Assembly (NCBI GenBank): GCA_947629635.1
Contig: CANREO010000017.1
Span: 1-13,427, forward strand
Source of the DNA: an uncultured Clostridia bacterium
GTDB taxonomy: Bacteria > Bacillota > Clostridia > Christensenellales > CAG-917
Direction: 5' to 3'
Length of the DNA stretch: 13,427 nt
Positions 1 through 6,671 of this stretch are shown here, in pieces. Each line of letters begins with the position of its first letter. Position 1 is the first letter of the stretch. The notes beneath the pieces were generated by a model. That model saw only the letters and a program-made list of their open reading frames with translations, was not told the DNA's origin and searched no databases. Position numbers and translations under genes: made by a program.

Positions 1-32
1 AAACAGATAATTTTATTATAATTCACAAATAT

Positions 33-56
33 AAAAAGCCCCGAACGGGGCTTTTT
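33..56 (-). terminator. Intrinsic terminator after smpB
   Basis: A GC-rich hairpin, AGCCCC/GGGGCT around a GAAC loop, is flanked by A5 on the left and T5 on the right. On either strand it therefore reads as a stem followed by a T-run, so it can work in both directions. It lies 34 bp past the smpB stop and most likely ends the smpB transcript. It may also end a gene entering from the left. Bases 1-32 hold nothing recognisable. Confidence 0.9.
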
Positions 57-90
57 ATTTATTGATGTAAATCGTGCGGATTTTCAATTG

Positions 91-546
91 CTAGCGAGCA
101 TTGTATTCTTTCATCACACGTCTTATATTGCGATCGTTCTCTCTTTCACGAATGGACGCTCGCTTGTCGTGCAGTTCTTTGCCCCTGCACAGCCCCAACT
201 CTATTTTTACGAGGGCGTCTTTAAAATATATTTTGAGAGGTATCAGCGTATAGCCCTTTTGTTCCACCCTGCCGCGCAACTTGTTTATTTCGAAGCGATT
301 CAACAGCAGTTTTCTCGTGCGCCTAGGATCGACGTTATAATAGCTTCCCATCTTGTATGGCGAAATGTGCGCGCCAAGCAGAAACGCCTCTCCGTTTTTG
401 ATTATGACAAAACTGTCGCGCAAATTTACGGCGCCGAGCCTAATGGATTTGACTTCACATCCTTTAAGCACTATGCCGGCCTCGTAAGTATCCTCGACAA
501 AATAATCGTGATACGCTTTTTTGTTTGTGGCAACGATCTTTTGCAT
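91..546 (-). CDS. smpB: SsrA-binding protein SmpB
   Basis: SmpB binds tmRNA and delivers it to stalled ribosomes for trans-translation. The 151-residue product matches the family along its length: NKKAYHDYFVEDTYEAGI at residues 8-25, a GCEVKSIR block (usually GTEVKS) at 29-36, HISPYKMGSYYNVDPRRTRK at 60-79, and a basic tail with GLCRGKELHDKR at 118-129 that inserts into the decoding centre. I start at the ATG at 546, which has AGAGGAG just upstream. An in-frame TTG at 576 would add ten unconserved residues and sits against the secG terminator, so I reject it. In Bacillota rnr often lies between secG and smpB; here it is absent. No convincing promoter is visible between the secG terminator and this gene. 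Expression may depend on readthrough or on a promoter inside secG. Confidence 0.97.
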   Translation of the reverse strand: MQKIVATNKKAYHDYFVEDTYEAGIVLKGCEVKSIRLGAVNLRDSFVIIKNGEAFLLGAHISPYKMGSYYNVDPRRTRKLLLNRFEINKLRGRVEQKGYTLIPLKIYFKDALVKIELGLCRGKELHDKRASIRERENDRNIRRVMKEYNAR

Positions 547-575
547 AATCTCCTCTGATTCTACAAACTCTGTCA

Positions 576-604
576 ATTAAAAACAGTCCGCTTGAGCGGA
601 CTGT
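576..604 (-). terminator. Intrinsic terminator after secG
   Basis: A perfect 9-bp stem (ACAGTCCGC/GCGGACTGT, 583-604) with a 4-nt loop is followed on the minus strand by TTTTTAATT. It starts 18 bp past the secG stop and separates secG from smpB. smpB begins only about 36 bp after the stem, so this site probably sets the level of readthrough into smpB. Confidence 0.88.
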
Positions 605-621
605 CATGACAATTGTTACAA

Positions 622-945
622 TTATTCATTACCGACAACGCCGATAACCACGCATATGATCGCGCATACGATTATGAAAGCGAACAGTCCGAAAGTCGCC
701 TTTTTGAGATTGCTCTCTTTGTTGTGCTCCTTATTTTTGCCATAATATGTGTCAGAAGCGCCGGAAATGACTCCAACGTTGTCGTTTGTGCCCTTTTGAA
801 GCATGATGATGACAATGATCGCAATGGAAGCCAAAGTCATAAGCACGCCGAACGCGATGATGACGGCTCTTCTCGTTTCATAAGTGAGCTGATTTTGCAC
901 TGTGCTTGCCGCTGCGAGTAAGAATGCGTTGAGATTGTCCAACAT
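622..945 (-). CDS. secG: Protein-export membrane protein SecG
   Basis: SecG is the small auxiliary subunit of the SecYEG translocon in the cytoplasmic membrane. The 107-residue product has two hydrophobic segments at about residues 27-49 and 83-104. Between them lies the family hallmark: LQKG at 49-52, then VGVISGASDTYYGK at 57-70. It is longer than the usual 75-80 residues because about 25 mostly polar or weakly hydrophobic residues precede the first membrane segment. A GTG at 951 is in frame but overlaps the Shine-Dalgarno GGAGG (951-955), so the ATG at 945, five bases downstream of that site, is the start. The gene is monocistronic by appearance, with a good sigma-70-type promoter and its own terminator. 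Confidence 0.93.
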   Translation of the reverse strand: MLDNLNAFLLAAASTVQNQLTYETRRAVIIAFGVLMTLASIAIIVIIMLQKGTNDNVGVISGASDTYYGKNKEHNKESNLKKATFGLFAFIIVCAIICVVIGVVGNE

Positions 946-950
946 ATCCA

Positions 951-955
951 CCTCC
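951..955 (-). promoter_or_regulatory. Shine-Dalgarno site deciding the secG start
   Basis: GGAGG on the minus strand lies 5 nt before the ATG at 945. It excludes the in-frame GTG at 949-951, which it overlaps. Confidence 0.85.
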
Positions 956-969
956 GAGTGTACTTTGTG

Positions 970-998
970 ATTTTAGCATAAGGTACTGTTTTTTGCAA
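970..998 (-). promoter_or_regulatory. Sigma-70-type promoter of secG
   Basis: On the minus strand a TTGCAA -35 box (993-998) and a TAAAAT -10 box (970-975) are separated by exactly 17 bp. The predicted start of transcription is near 963, giving a leader of under 20 nt before the ATG that carries the GGAGG site. TTGCAA is a palindrome, so the same bases could act as -35 for the divergent ferritin-like gene. The best plus-strand partner is TATTAA at 1018-1023 with a 19-bp spacer, which is weak. Confidence 0.7.
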
Positions 999-1077
999 GC
1001 GTTTTAGGTGTAAAAAATATTAAATGAAATATTATAGTACACCGTTTCGGCTCTTCGCTCATATAATGGACAAAAAC

Positions 1078-1082
1078 GGAGG
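1078..1082 (+). promoter_or_regulatory. Shine-Dalgarno site deciding the ferritin-like start
   Basis: GGAGG lies 4 nt before the ATG at 1087. The two upstream in-frame ATGs at 1024 and 1066 have no such site. Confidence 0.75.
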
Positions 1083-1086
1083 CGCC

Positions 1087-1569
1087 ATGGAACCGATCAA
1101 GTTTGCGAGCGAACTACCCTATCCGCAAGTTGAACCGGAGGATAATCTGGCAGAGGCGAAATTGCTGATGCCGAGTTACGGAGGAGCGGCGGGCGAACTG
1201 ACTGCCGTACTGACATATTGCTTTCAAAGCTATATCACCCCATTCAAAGGAGAGTTGAGCAAAACGCTTATGGGCGTCGCAAAATGCGAAATGCAGCATC
1301 ACCGGCTTTTGGGAAGCGCGATTTACAGTCTCGGCGGATATCCTATGATAGGATCCAGATCATACTGGAGCGGCAATTACATAAACTACACGCCCAACCC
1401 GAAAAAGTTTTTGTTGCTCAACATACAGGCGGAAAAAGCTGCCATTTCCAATTATGAACGCACTATACTGAATGCAAATGTCGAAAGTGTAAAAATGCTT
1501 ATAGAACGCATAATCTTGGATGAAGAAATGCATGTGAAAATATTTGAAGAGTTGTATTCCTCTATATGA
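1087..1569 (+). CDS. Ferritin-like diiron protein (rubrerythrin/Mn-catalase-like)
   Basis: This is a small four-helix-bundle protein of 160 residues with paired carboxylate and histidine ligands typical of ferritin-like dimetal sites: E37 (GGAAGELTA), then E68-x2-H71 (CEMQHH), E116 (QAEKAAI), and E146-x2-H149 (DEEMH). The first pair of helices is joined to the second by a Gly/Tyr-rich linker (LGGYPMIGSRSYW). The N-terminal SELPYPQVEPEDNLAEAKLL resembles the ferritin-like or manganese-catalase-like proteins common in Clostridia, which are generally linked to peroxide or iron handling. The substrate cannot be read from sequence. The start is placed at 1087 because GGAGG precedes it; an extension back to 1024 would add 21 unremarkable residues. 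It is the only plus-strand gene here. It diverges from secG and converges on the phosphatase gene, with which it shares a terminator. Confidence 0.85.
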   Translation: MEPIKFASELPYPQVEPEDNLAEAKLLMPSYGGAAGELTAVLTYCFQSYITPFKGELSKTLMGVAKCEMQHHRLLGSAIYSLGGYPMIGSRSYWSGNYINYTPNPKKFLLLNIQAEKAAISNYERTILNANVESVKMLIERIILDEEMHVKIFEELYSSI

Positions 1570-1586
1570 TAAAATCATAGGTTTAT

Positions 1587-1623
1587 ATGCACAAAATCGA
1601 GGTTAAACCTCGATTTTGTGCAT
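1587..1623. terminator. 37-bp perfect inverted repeat, bidirectional terminator
   Basis: Bases 1587-1604 are the exact reverse complement of 1606-1623, centred on A1605. The inner part (ATCGAGG/CCTCGAT) is a GC-containing stem flanked by AAAA and TTTT. On either strand it therefore forms a hairpin followed by a T-run inside the outer arm, as expected of a two-way terminator. It ends the ferritin-like gene (stop 1567-1569) and the phosphatase gene. The phosphatase stop codon (1603-1605) lies in the loop, and the last six codons form one arm. A smaller dyad (TATGAT/ATCATA, 1565-1579) sits beside it. Confidence 0.85.
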
Positions 1624-2055
1624 CTCAAGCTTTTTGCAAAGCATCAAAATTTTATCGGCGGCGACTTCCAAAATATCATACGTTTCGCAATACGCCTTAT
1701 ATCCTTTGCCGTACGGGTCCGGCACGTCATAGCCTAAAATCGCGCAAAGTGGGACTATCTTTGTGGGGGAGATGTATTTTGCAAGCGCCGACGCATGCTC
1801 TTGGGTCATAGTGAAAATTATATCCGCTTCTCCGAGCGCTTTTTCGTCGCATGCTCGCGATATATGCTCGGGATGCGCTATCCTATGCTTATCCAATATC
1901 TTTTCGGCGTACTTTGTCATCGGTCGTCCGTCGGCGCATAGCCCCGCGCTTAGAAATTCCGACTTAACTCCAAACTCTTTTGCGCGACTAATAAGCATAT
2001 ACGTCAGCATGGGGCTTCTACATGTATTGCCCGAACATACGATAAGCGCTTTCAT
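1603..2055 (-). CDS. ywlE: Low-molecular-weight protein phosphatase, YwlE-like (probable protein-arginine phosphatase)
   Basis: The 150-residue product opens with the phosphatase P-loop CSGNTCRS at residues 7-14 (nucleophile C7, R13) and has the general-acid loop DPYG with D113. This is the complete catalytic set of the low-molecular-weight phosphatase fold. Position 11 is Thr. In Bacillus YwlE a Thr at this place favours phospho-arginine, while tyrosine phosphatases of the family carry a larger residue such as Ile. The call as an arginine phosphatase is therefore an inference from family knowledge. Its start overlaps the tsaC stop by 4 nt (ATGA), and the ywlC(tsaC)-ywlE neighbourhood is known from Bacillus. 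No McsB-type arginine kinase is in the window. The last residues, MHKIEV, are encoded by one arm of the terminator hairpin. Confidence 0.9.
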   Translation of the reverse strand: MKALIVCSGNTCRSPMLTYMLISRAKEFGVKSEFLSAGLCADGRPMTKYAEKILDKHRIAHPEHISRACDEKALGEADIIFTMTQEHASALAKYISPTKIVPLCAILGYDVPDPYGKGYKAYCETYDILEVAADKILMLCKKLEMHKIEV

Positions 2056-3035
2056 ACTCTATGTCCGCCCGCAGCCTTAAAAACTCTGTTCATAACCGAA
2101 TTTTCTATGCCGCTGTCGCCAAGTTCCTCAACAATTATTCTGTCATAACATTTTTCCGCGTCGTGGAGCGCCGCATAAATACGATTTGCAAATTCCTCGC
2201 CCGTACTGCCGACGCTTATATGCGCTCTATTTCCGAGCATGCCGCAAGATACCTCTCGCGCTATGATCACAGGTCTTAGACCCTCTGCCGCGAATTTGTC
2301 GTATTCGGCAATTGCGCGTAGCATCTCTTGCGCCGTGAATGTCGGGACGCCGGGCGCATAATGTTGATATTTCATGCCCGGAGACTTTGCGGTTTTTATC
2401 ACTGTGCCGCTTGCCGTCACCTCGCCCAAAATCGGCGCCAACATATCCGCGGTTATAGCTCCGGGTCTTAAAATCGTCGGGATCTCGGCCGTCAAATCGA
2501 GCACGGTGCTCTCGATGCCCACTCTGCAAGCTCCGCCGTCCAAAATTATGGGTACTCTTCCGTTAAGATCCTCATAGACGTGTAATGCCGTAGTCGGCGA
2601 TATATGTTTTGATATGTTTGCAGACGGCGCCGCCAGCGGACGTGACGCGCTTATGAGCGCCCTTGCCCAAACATTGTCCGGCATGCGAACACCGACCGTA
2701 TCTCCGCCCGCCGTGACAGTATACGGAATTTTGTCCCCCTTAGGCAATATCACAGTCAATGGCCCCGGCATAAAACGCTGTGCCAACGTATAAAACGCCT
2801 TCGGGATATCTTTAGCGACGCTCTCGACCTGTTCTGTTCGCGAAATATGTACTATAAGCGGATTGTCCTGCGGTCTGCCCTTTGCTTCGAAAATTTTCTC
2901 CACAGCGTCGGGATTGAAGGCGTCCGCGCCCAATCCGTATACGGTTTCCGTGGGAAAAACGACAAGCTCACCCTTCAGGATGAGCTCCGCCGCTTTGTCG
3001 ATATAAGATTTTGGGTCGACGATCAACGTTTTCAT
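2052..3035 (-). CDS. tsaC: L-threonylcarbamoyladenylate synthase (Sua5/YwlC type)
   Basis: The enzyme makes threonylcarbamoyl-AMP from threonine, bicarbonate and ATP, the first step of t6A37 tRNA modification. The 327 residues have the two-domain Sua5 architecture. The YrdC/TsaC domain covers about 10-205, with PTETVYGLG at 28-36, AKGRPQDNPL at 51-60, GVRMPD at 115-120, APSAN at 136-140 and GIESTV at 173-178. The conserved linker SPGMKYQHYAP (218-228) is followed by the Sua5 C-terminal domain to the end. The lipoprotein stop lies only 1 nt before the ATG and no clear ribosome site is visible, so translation is probably coupled. The gene overlaps ywlE by 4 nt. Confidence 0.96.
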   Translation of the reverse strand: MKTLIVDPKSYIDKAAELILKGELVVFPTETVYGLGADAFNPDAVEKIFEAKGRPQDNPLIVHISRTEQVESVAKDIPKAFYTLAQRFMPGPLTVILPKGDKIPYTVTAGGDTVGVRMPDNVWARALISASRPLAAPSANISKHISPTTALHVYEDLNGRVPIILDGGACRVGIESTVLDLTAEIPTILRPGAITADMLAPILGEVTASGTVIKTAKSPGMKYQHYAPGVPTFTAQEMLRAIAEYDKFAAEGLRPVIIAREVSCGMLGNRAHISVGSTGEEFANRIYAALHDAEKCYDRIIVEELGDSGIENSVMNRVFKAAGGHRV

Positions 3036-3036
3036 A

Positions 3037-4920
3037 TCATGCTGTCAGCCTGTATACGTCATAAATATAGTTAGAAGGATCCTTTTGATTCCCCTCATAA
3101 ATTTTGTCAAATACAAACACCTCTCCGGGTGCCGAACTCGGAGCATACAGCACGCTGCCTTCCTTCATAGTTGCCGGCATTATAATGTTTGCCGCCATAT
3201 TCGGATTGAGATTTTTTATGCCGAAATATGTCTGCCCGTCGCGCTGGACTCTGAACATATAGCAACCTATGGCATACATATTTCTATTGTTCTTATCCAA
3301 TGCGATATCGGAGAGAGGCTGCGTGGAACCATCGCTCATTTTCTCTACCGTCTTTCCCGTGATATCCAGCAGATACAATCTATTGCTTCTGCTAGACGAA
3401 TCATATTTCTCGCCAATCGTATATGAGCCCCTGAAAGCGGACAGACTCGTATATTCAAAAGGTATGATCTCGTTCCCGTTCAATGAAAACGCCCCGTAAA
3501 GCGAAGAAGTGCTGCTGTCCGGATTGGGGATTGCGGCGATTATGACGTTGCCGTTGAGCTCCTGCCTCAAAACTTGCGTGCGATCGTTATGTCCGATCCT
3601 GTTGCCTTTGCTGTCGTAAATATTGATCTCGCTTGGCAAATACGGAATATAATAGTATCCGTCCGTTGCGGTCATTATGAGGTCGAAATGCCCCACTTTG
3701 TCCTTTGTCTGTCCTTTGATGTTGACTCCATAGTTGCCTGTAAGCGACATAACTACATCAAGATCGGAATCAAGGATAAATTGATCGTAATATGCCTTTT
3801 TTGTCGTCCTATTTATGGTCAGACCGTAGGACGCGTAAGTATAACCGTCATTTAAATATGTGGCGGTAGAAATGCCGGCCTTGCCGTCGCGATAATAGTT
3901 GTTGCTGAGCTGAATAAACAACTTATCCTTATTGTCCTTATATTCTTTACGCTTGTCGTTGTCCGGAGTATAAATATGTCTTGAAAACGTATAAAATTTA
4001 CCGCTGTCGTCGACATAAATGCAATCGTCTTTATTATCCACCGTCCAGTCTTCGTGGATAAAGAACTTACCGCCGCCGATATAAGTTATTTCGCTGTAAT
4101 AGTTGCTTTGACCGTTATTTGCGACGGTTCCGTTTTCCGTCGGATAGGTGTTTGTAAGTGCAGACGGCGCGCGATCGGGAATACGGAAGATATAGTCCCC
4201 GTTGTCGTTGCCCGTCACAACGACATACTTATTGTCGAACCCGGTGACCGCGCTGAGCGTATTTTTTTCGTTTTGTATACGGCAAACAAGTTCTCCGCCG
4301 TTGTTCGTGGGCCTGTAAATCGACGTAAAGCCGTTTATGCCTCTGTTGTCATAGTTATAATTGATCGCGACGAGTCCTCCGTCAAGTATCTTGATTATAT
4401 TGTCAATGCCTTGATTGGAAACGTTCCTCGTATTTTCTCTTGCCACGACCTCTTTTCCTTGCATATCGAACACGCACGCATGTCCGTCGGCAAGCACGCA
4501 TGCTATGAGGCCGCGCTCTACGCGCAAACTTCTAATGCCTACGTAATCCGGAAACATCATACCTGCAGGGGGGCTGATTCCTCCGTCATTATAATATATT
4601 CTGCTGTCGTCGCAACGTATTATGGAAAGATTCTGACCGTTTGTGATGACAAAAGCATTCTCTTCGGGTATGTAGCCCACATCGCTGTTTGCATCGATGG
4701 CCTGCCCCGTCGAGGTCGCGGACGTGGTGTATACCTGCCATTGTGCCGGAAGCGTAAATTCGAGTTTGCTATCCTTAAATTCCGTCAAGCTGTTTCTGCT
4801 TTTGAAGATGTCGACTATGCTCTTTGTCTTATTGCAAGCGACAAGCGTGACGAGACTCATCGTCAAAACAACGATAATGCAAAAAAACGCAGTGATTTTT
4901 CTTAGCTTTGTGTGTGTCAT
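3037..4920 (-). CDS. Secreted lipoprotein of unknown function, WG-repeat-like
   Basis: I do not recognise this 627-residue protein. It begins with a lipoprotein signal peptide: basic residues, a hydrophobic stretch at about 10-27, then a LVAC lipobox with the lipidated cysteine at residue 29. It is therefore expected to be anchored outside the membrane. The rest is rich in Asn, Asp, Tyr and Gly with many short beta-strand-like segments. The stretch at about 474-505 (YGAFSLNGNEIIPFEY) resembles a WG repeat, and a weaker copy begins near 561 (YFGIKNLN), which suggests a beta-propeller or solenoid. No catalytic motif is visible. I start at the ATG at 4920, which has GGAG upstream and overlaps the recO stop (ATGA); an upstream in-frame extension to 5055 would run through recO and bury the signal peptide. 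It sits between housekeeping genes in a tightly packed operon, an unusual place for a surface protein. Confidence 0.8.
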   Translation of the reverse strand: MTHTKLRKITAFFCIIVVLTMSLVTLVACNKTKSIVDIFKSRNSLTEFKDSKLEFTLPAQWQVYTTSATSTGQAIDANSDVGYIPEENAFVITNGQNLSIIRCDDSRIYYNDGGISPPAGMMFPDYVGIRSLRVERGLIACVLADGHACVFDMQGKEVVARENTRNVSNQGIDNIIKILDGGLVAINYNYDNRGINGFTSIYRPTNNGGELVCRIQNEKNTLSAVTGFDNKYVVVTGNDNGDYIFRIPDRAPSALTNTYPTENGTVANNGQSNYYSEITYIGGGKFFIHEDWTVDNKDDCIYVDDSGKFYTFSRHIYTPDNDKRKEYKDNKDKLFIQLSNNYYRDGKAGISTATYLNDGYTYASYGLTINRTTKKAYYDQFILDSDLDVVMSLTGNYGVNIKGQTKDKVGHFDLIMTATDGYYYIPYLPSEINIYDSKGNRIGHNDRTQVLRQELNGNVIIAAIPNPDSSTSSLYGAFSLNGNEIIPFEYTSLSAFRGSYTIGEKYDSSSRSNRLYLLDITGKTVEKMSDGSTQPLSDIALDKNNRNMYAIGCYMFRVQRDGQTYFGIKNLNPNMAANIIMPATMKEGSVLYAPSSAPGEVFVFDKIYEGNQKDPSNYIYDVYRLTA

Positions 4921-5621
4921 ATTTGCTCCGTAAAGTAACGAGGGTTTATGCGCACCCCCGACATAGAGTATACAAATTCCGAAAGCAATATATTTGCTTT
5001 CACTCTGAGAGCGTGCGAGGTTTCCCCTCGCTCGCCGGCTATATATGCTCTGCACGCCGCATCAACTGGCACGGCGTCAATACTTTTACAATGTTTGCAC
5101 ACTATGCCGTCCGCCGCATTGAAATATGCTTCCTCATCAAGTTGACATTTGCAGATATTGCAGTGCTTGAAGTCAAGTCTGTTGCCGCTCTCTTCGAGCG
5201 CGGCAAGCAAAAAGTCCGTCACGGCGCAGTCGGTCTCATCCGTTGTATAAGCCAATCTCTGCAATGTTTTAAGCGCCGCCAACATAATGCTCGGTTGCGG
5301 CTCGGCGCACAACTTGGTCAGCGCGTCAAGCACCATAAACGCCGCATAATAACTTTGAAGATCTCTTGTCACTGCGTTGAAAGAATCGATTTGACTGCAT
5401 TCGGTTATTACATATCTTCCGTTTCTGCCCACAAGCACGTAGTCGCCGAAGTTAAAAGGCTCTGCAGCGTATCTCAGTTTTGCTCCTCGCCTCAGACATC
5501 CGCGCGCGGTAGCTGTAACGGTGCCCGTGTCAACGCCGACAAGAGTGACTATCATATCACTCTCGCCATAGGGCACGGCCCTTGCAACTATCGCTTTGGT
5601 TTTGATTTCGGCAGTCTGCAT
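4917..5621 (-). CDS. recO: DNA repair protein RecO
   Basis: RecO loads RecA onto SSB-coated single strands in the RecFOR pathway. The 234-residue product has an N-terminal OB-fold (about 1-80: KTKAIVARAVPYGESDMIVTL, then TARGCLRRGAKLR), a helical middle, and a four-cysteine zinc site, C154-x2-C157 and C175-x2-C178, as in Gram-positive RecO proteins. The start is the ATG at 5621. Its upstream region has no clear Shine-Dalgarno site and lies 14 nt after yqzL, so coupling is likely. The stop overlaps the start of the lipoprotein gene by 4 nt. The era-yqzL-recO order matches Bacillus and relatives. Confidence 0.95.
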   Translation of the reverse strand: MQTAEIKTKAIVARAVPYGESDMIVTLVGVDTGTVTATARGCLRRGAKLRYAAEPFNFGDYVLVGRNGRYVITECSQIDSFNAVTRDLQSYYAAFMVLDALTKLCAEPQPSIMLAALKTLQRLAYTTDETDCAVTDFLLAALEESGNRLDFKHCNICKCQLDEEAYFNAADGIVCKHCKSIDAVPVDAACRAYIAGERGETSHALRVKANILLSEFVYSMSGVRINPRYFTEQI

Positions 5622-5635
5622 ACGCGACGCGACGG

Positions 5636-5779
5636 TTATTTTTTATTTTCGTCGCACTTTGACTCTTTCAGCGTGCGATACATCGAATACCACTCCACAT
5701 CGCCCGTCTTTGCAAACATTTGCCAAAGTTCCTTTTCGGTCATGGCATTAGTATGTGCATAGATCGGGCTGCTATTCAT
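5636..5779 (-). CDS. yqzL: YqzL family small protein
   Basis: A 47-residue protein of unknown function. The core TEKELWQMFAKTGDVEWYSM resembles the YqzL family (Trp, Phe, then TG-[DN]-[VI] and Tyr), which sits between era and recO in Bacillus, exactly as here. The start is uncertain. The ATG at 5779 overlaps the era stop (ATGA) and follows a purine run. The ATG at 5743 would give a 35-residue protein that begins at the conserved core but has no ribosome site. I prefer 5779 because of the coupling. Confidence 0.8.
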   Translation of the reverse strand: MNSSPIYAHTNAMTEKELWQMFAKTGDVEWYSMYRTLKESKCDENKK

Positions 5780-6642
5780 TCTTTTTTGAGCTGTTTTATA
5801 TCGTATCCCAGTTCGCGCAACACAAAGTCGTCGTTGCGCCATTCGTCTTTTACTCGCACGTACAGCGTCAAAAATACCTTCGACCCTATCATTTTTTCCA
5901 AGTCTTTTCGCGCTTCCGTGGCTATTTTTTTGAGCATCTCGCCGCCTTTGCCTATGACTATGGCTTTATGCGATTGTTTTTCGCACACTATGTCCGCGTC
6001 TATATCGCATATCGGCGCCTCCTCGCGCTCTTCGAATTTGTTTATATACACTCCTATGCCGTACGGCACCTCTTTGTCAAGCAGATACAACGCCTTTTCA
6101 CGAATGATCTCCGTCGCCAAAAAGCGCATAGAGCTTTCGGTATATTCATCTTGCGGATACATAGGAACGCCGTATGGCAAAATTTCCTTGAGTTCGTTCA
6201 TAAGCGGCTCGAGATTTTCTCCCTTTCTAGCGCTTATCGGAACGACCGCTTTGAGACCGACGACCCCGTTGAGCTTTTGAAGCGTCTCGAACAATGTCTG
6301 TTGCGTGACGGCGTCTGTTTTATTCAACGCTACGATCAACGGAGCCTTGGCGGCATTTTTTTCCATAAATTCATAATCCTCGCGTTGCATGCCTTTGGCA
6401 GCGTCAATGACATACACTACGGCGTCCACATCCTTGAGCCCGTTTTCCACCGCCTGCATCATGTAGTTGCCCAATCTGTTGCGCGCCTTATGTATGCCGG
6501 GCGTGTCGATGAGCACCATCTGATAGTCGTCTCCGTTGAGTATGCCGAGCAACTTGTTTCGCGTAGTCTGCGGCCTCCAGGATACAATGGATACTTTTTC
6601 GCCTACGAGCGCGTTGGTCAGCGTAGACTTACCGCAATGCAT
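5776..6642 (-). CDS. era: GTPase Era, N-terminus disrupted
   Basis: Era is an essential-type GTPase that binds 16S rRNA near its 3' end and aids 30S maturation. This 288-residue frame has the G2 region RPQTTRNKLLGI (23-34), G3 DTPG (46-49), G4 NKTD (107-110), G5 SAR (137-139) and a C-terminal KH domain with VIGKGG (229-234). It begins at MHCGKSTL, so it lacks the first beta-strand and the first half of the G1 loop, normally GRPNVGKS. The missing part lies just upstream in another frame: ATG at 6671 encodes MDKNFKSGFICIA, a normal Era N-terminus, and that ATG overlaps the ruvB stop (TAATG). About 16 nt, the coding for GRPNV plus a base, appear to be missing near 6632. With them restored the gene would be 304 codons, the usual Era length. 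As written it is either a recent inactivating deletion, an assembly error, or a protein restarting at the ATG at 6642. Confidence 0.9.
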   Translation of the reverse strand: MHCGKSTLTNALVGEKVSIVSWRPQTTRNKLLGILNGDDYQMVLIDTPGIHKARNRLGNYMMQAVENGLKDVDAVVYVIDAAKGMQREDYEFMEKNAAKAPLIVALNKTDAVTQQTLFETLQKLNGVVGLKAVVPISARKGENLEPLMNELKEILPYGVPMYPQDEYTESSMRFLATEIIREKALYLLDKEVPYGIGVYINKFEEREEAPICDIDADIVCEKQSHKAIVIGKGGEMLKKIATEARKDLEKMIGSKVFLTLYVRVKDEWRNDDFVLRELGYDIKQLKKE

Positions 6643-6671
6643 ATAAATCCGCTCTTAAAATTCTTGTCCAT
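6618..6671 (-). pseudogene. era: Out-of-frame N-terminal fragment of era
   Basis: This short frame encodes MDKNFKSGFICIA, which matches the first beta-strand of Era (FKSGFVAIVGRPNVGKS in relatives). It then runs out of frame to a stop after four more residues. Its ATG overlaps the ruvB stop codon, the arrangement expected of the authentic era start. It overlaps the annotated downstream frame by 25 bp. Confidence 0.8.

Noticed and set aside
1..90. tmRNA (ssrA) gene next to smpB
   Set aside because: The left edge holds only a terminator and AT-rich sequence. No tRNA-like acceptor end or tag reading frame is visible.
569..574. TTGACA on the minus strand before smpB as a -35 box
   Set aside because: The matching -10 position falls at or past the ribosome site and start codon, so it could not give a usable smpB transcript.
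1062..1067. Perfect TATAAT upstream of the ferritin-like gene
   Set aside because: No -35 element lies at 16-18 bp and there is no extended -10 TG, so I do not call a promoter here, although a very short leader is conceivable.
6618..6671. Programmed frameshift to make Era
   Set aside because: A frameshift would still lack about five P-loop residues (GRPNV), and no slippery run or stimulatory structure is seen at the junction. Deletion or assembly error fits better.
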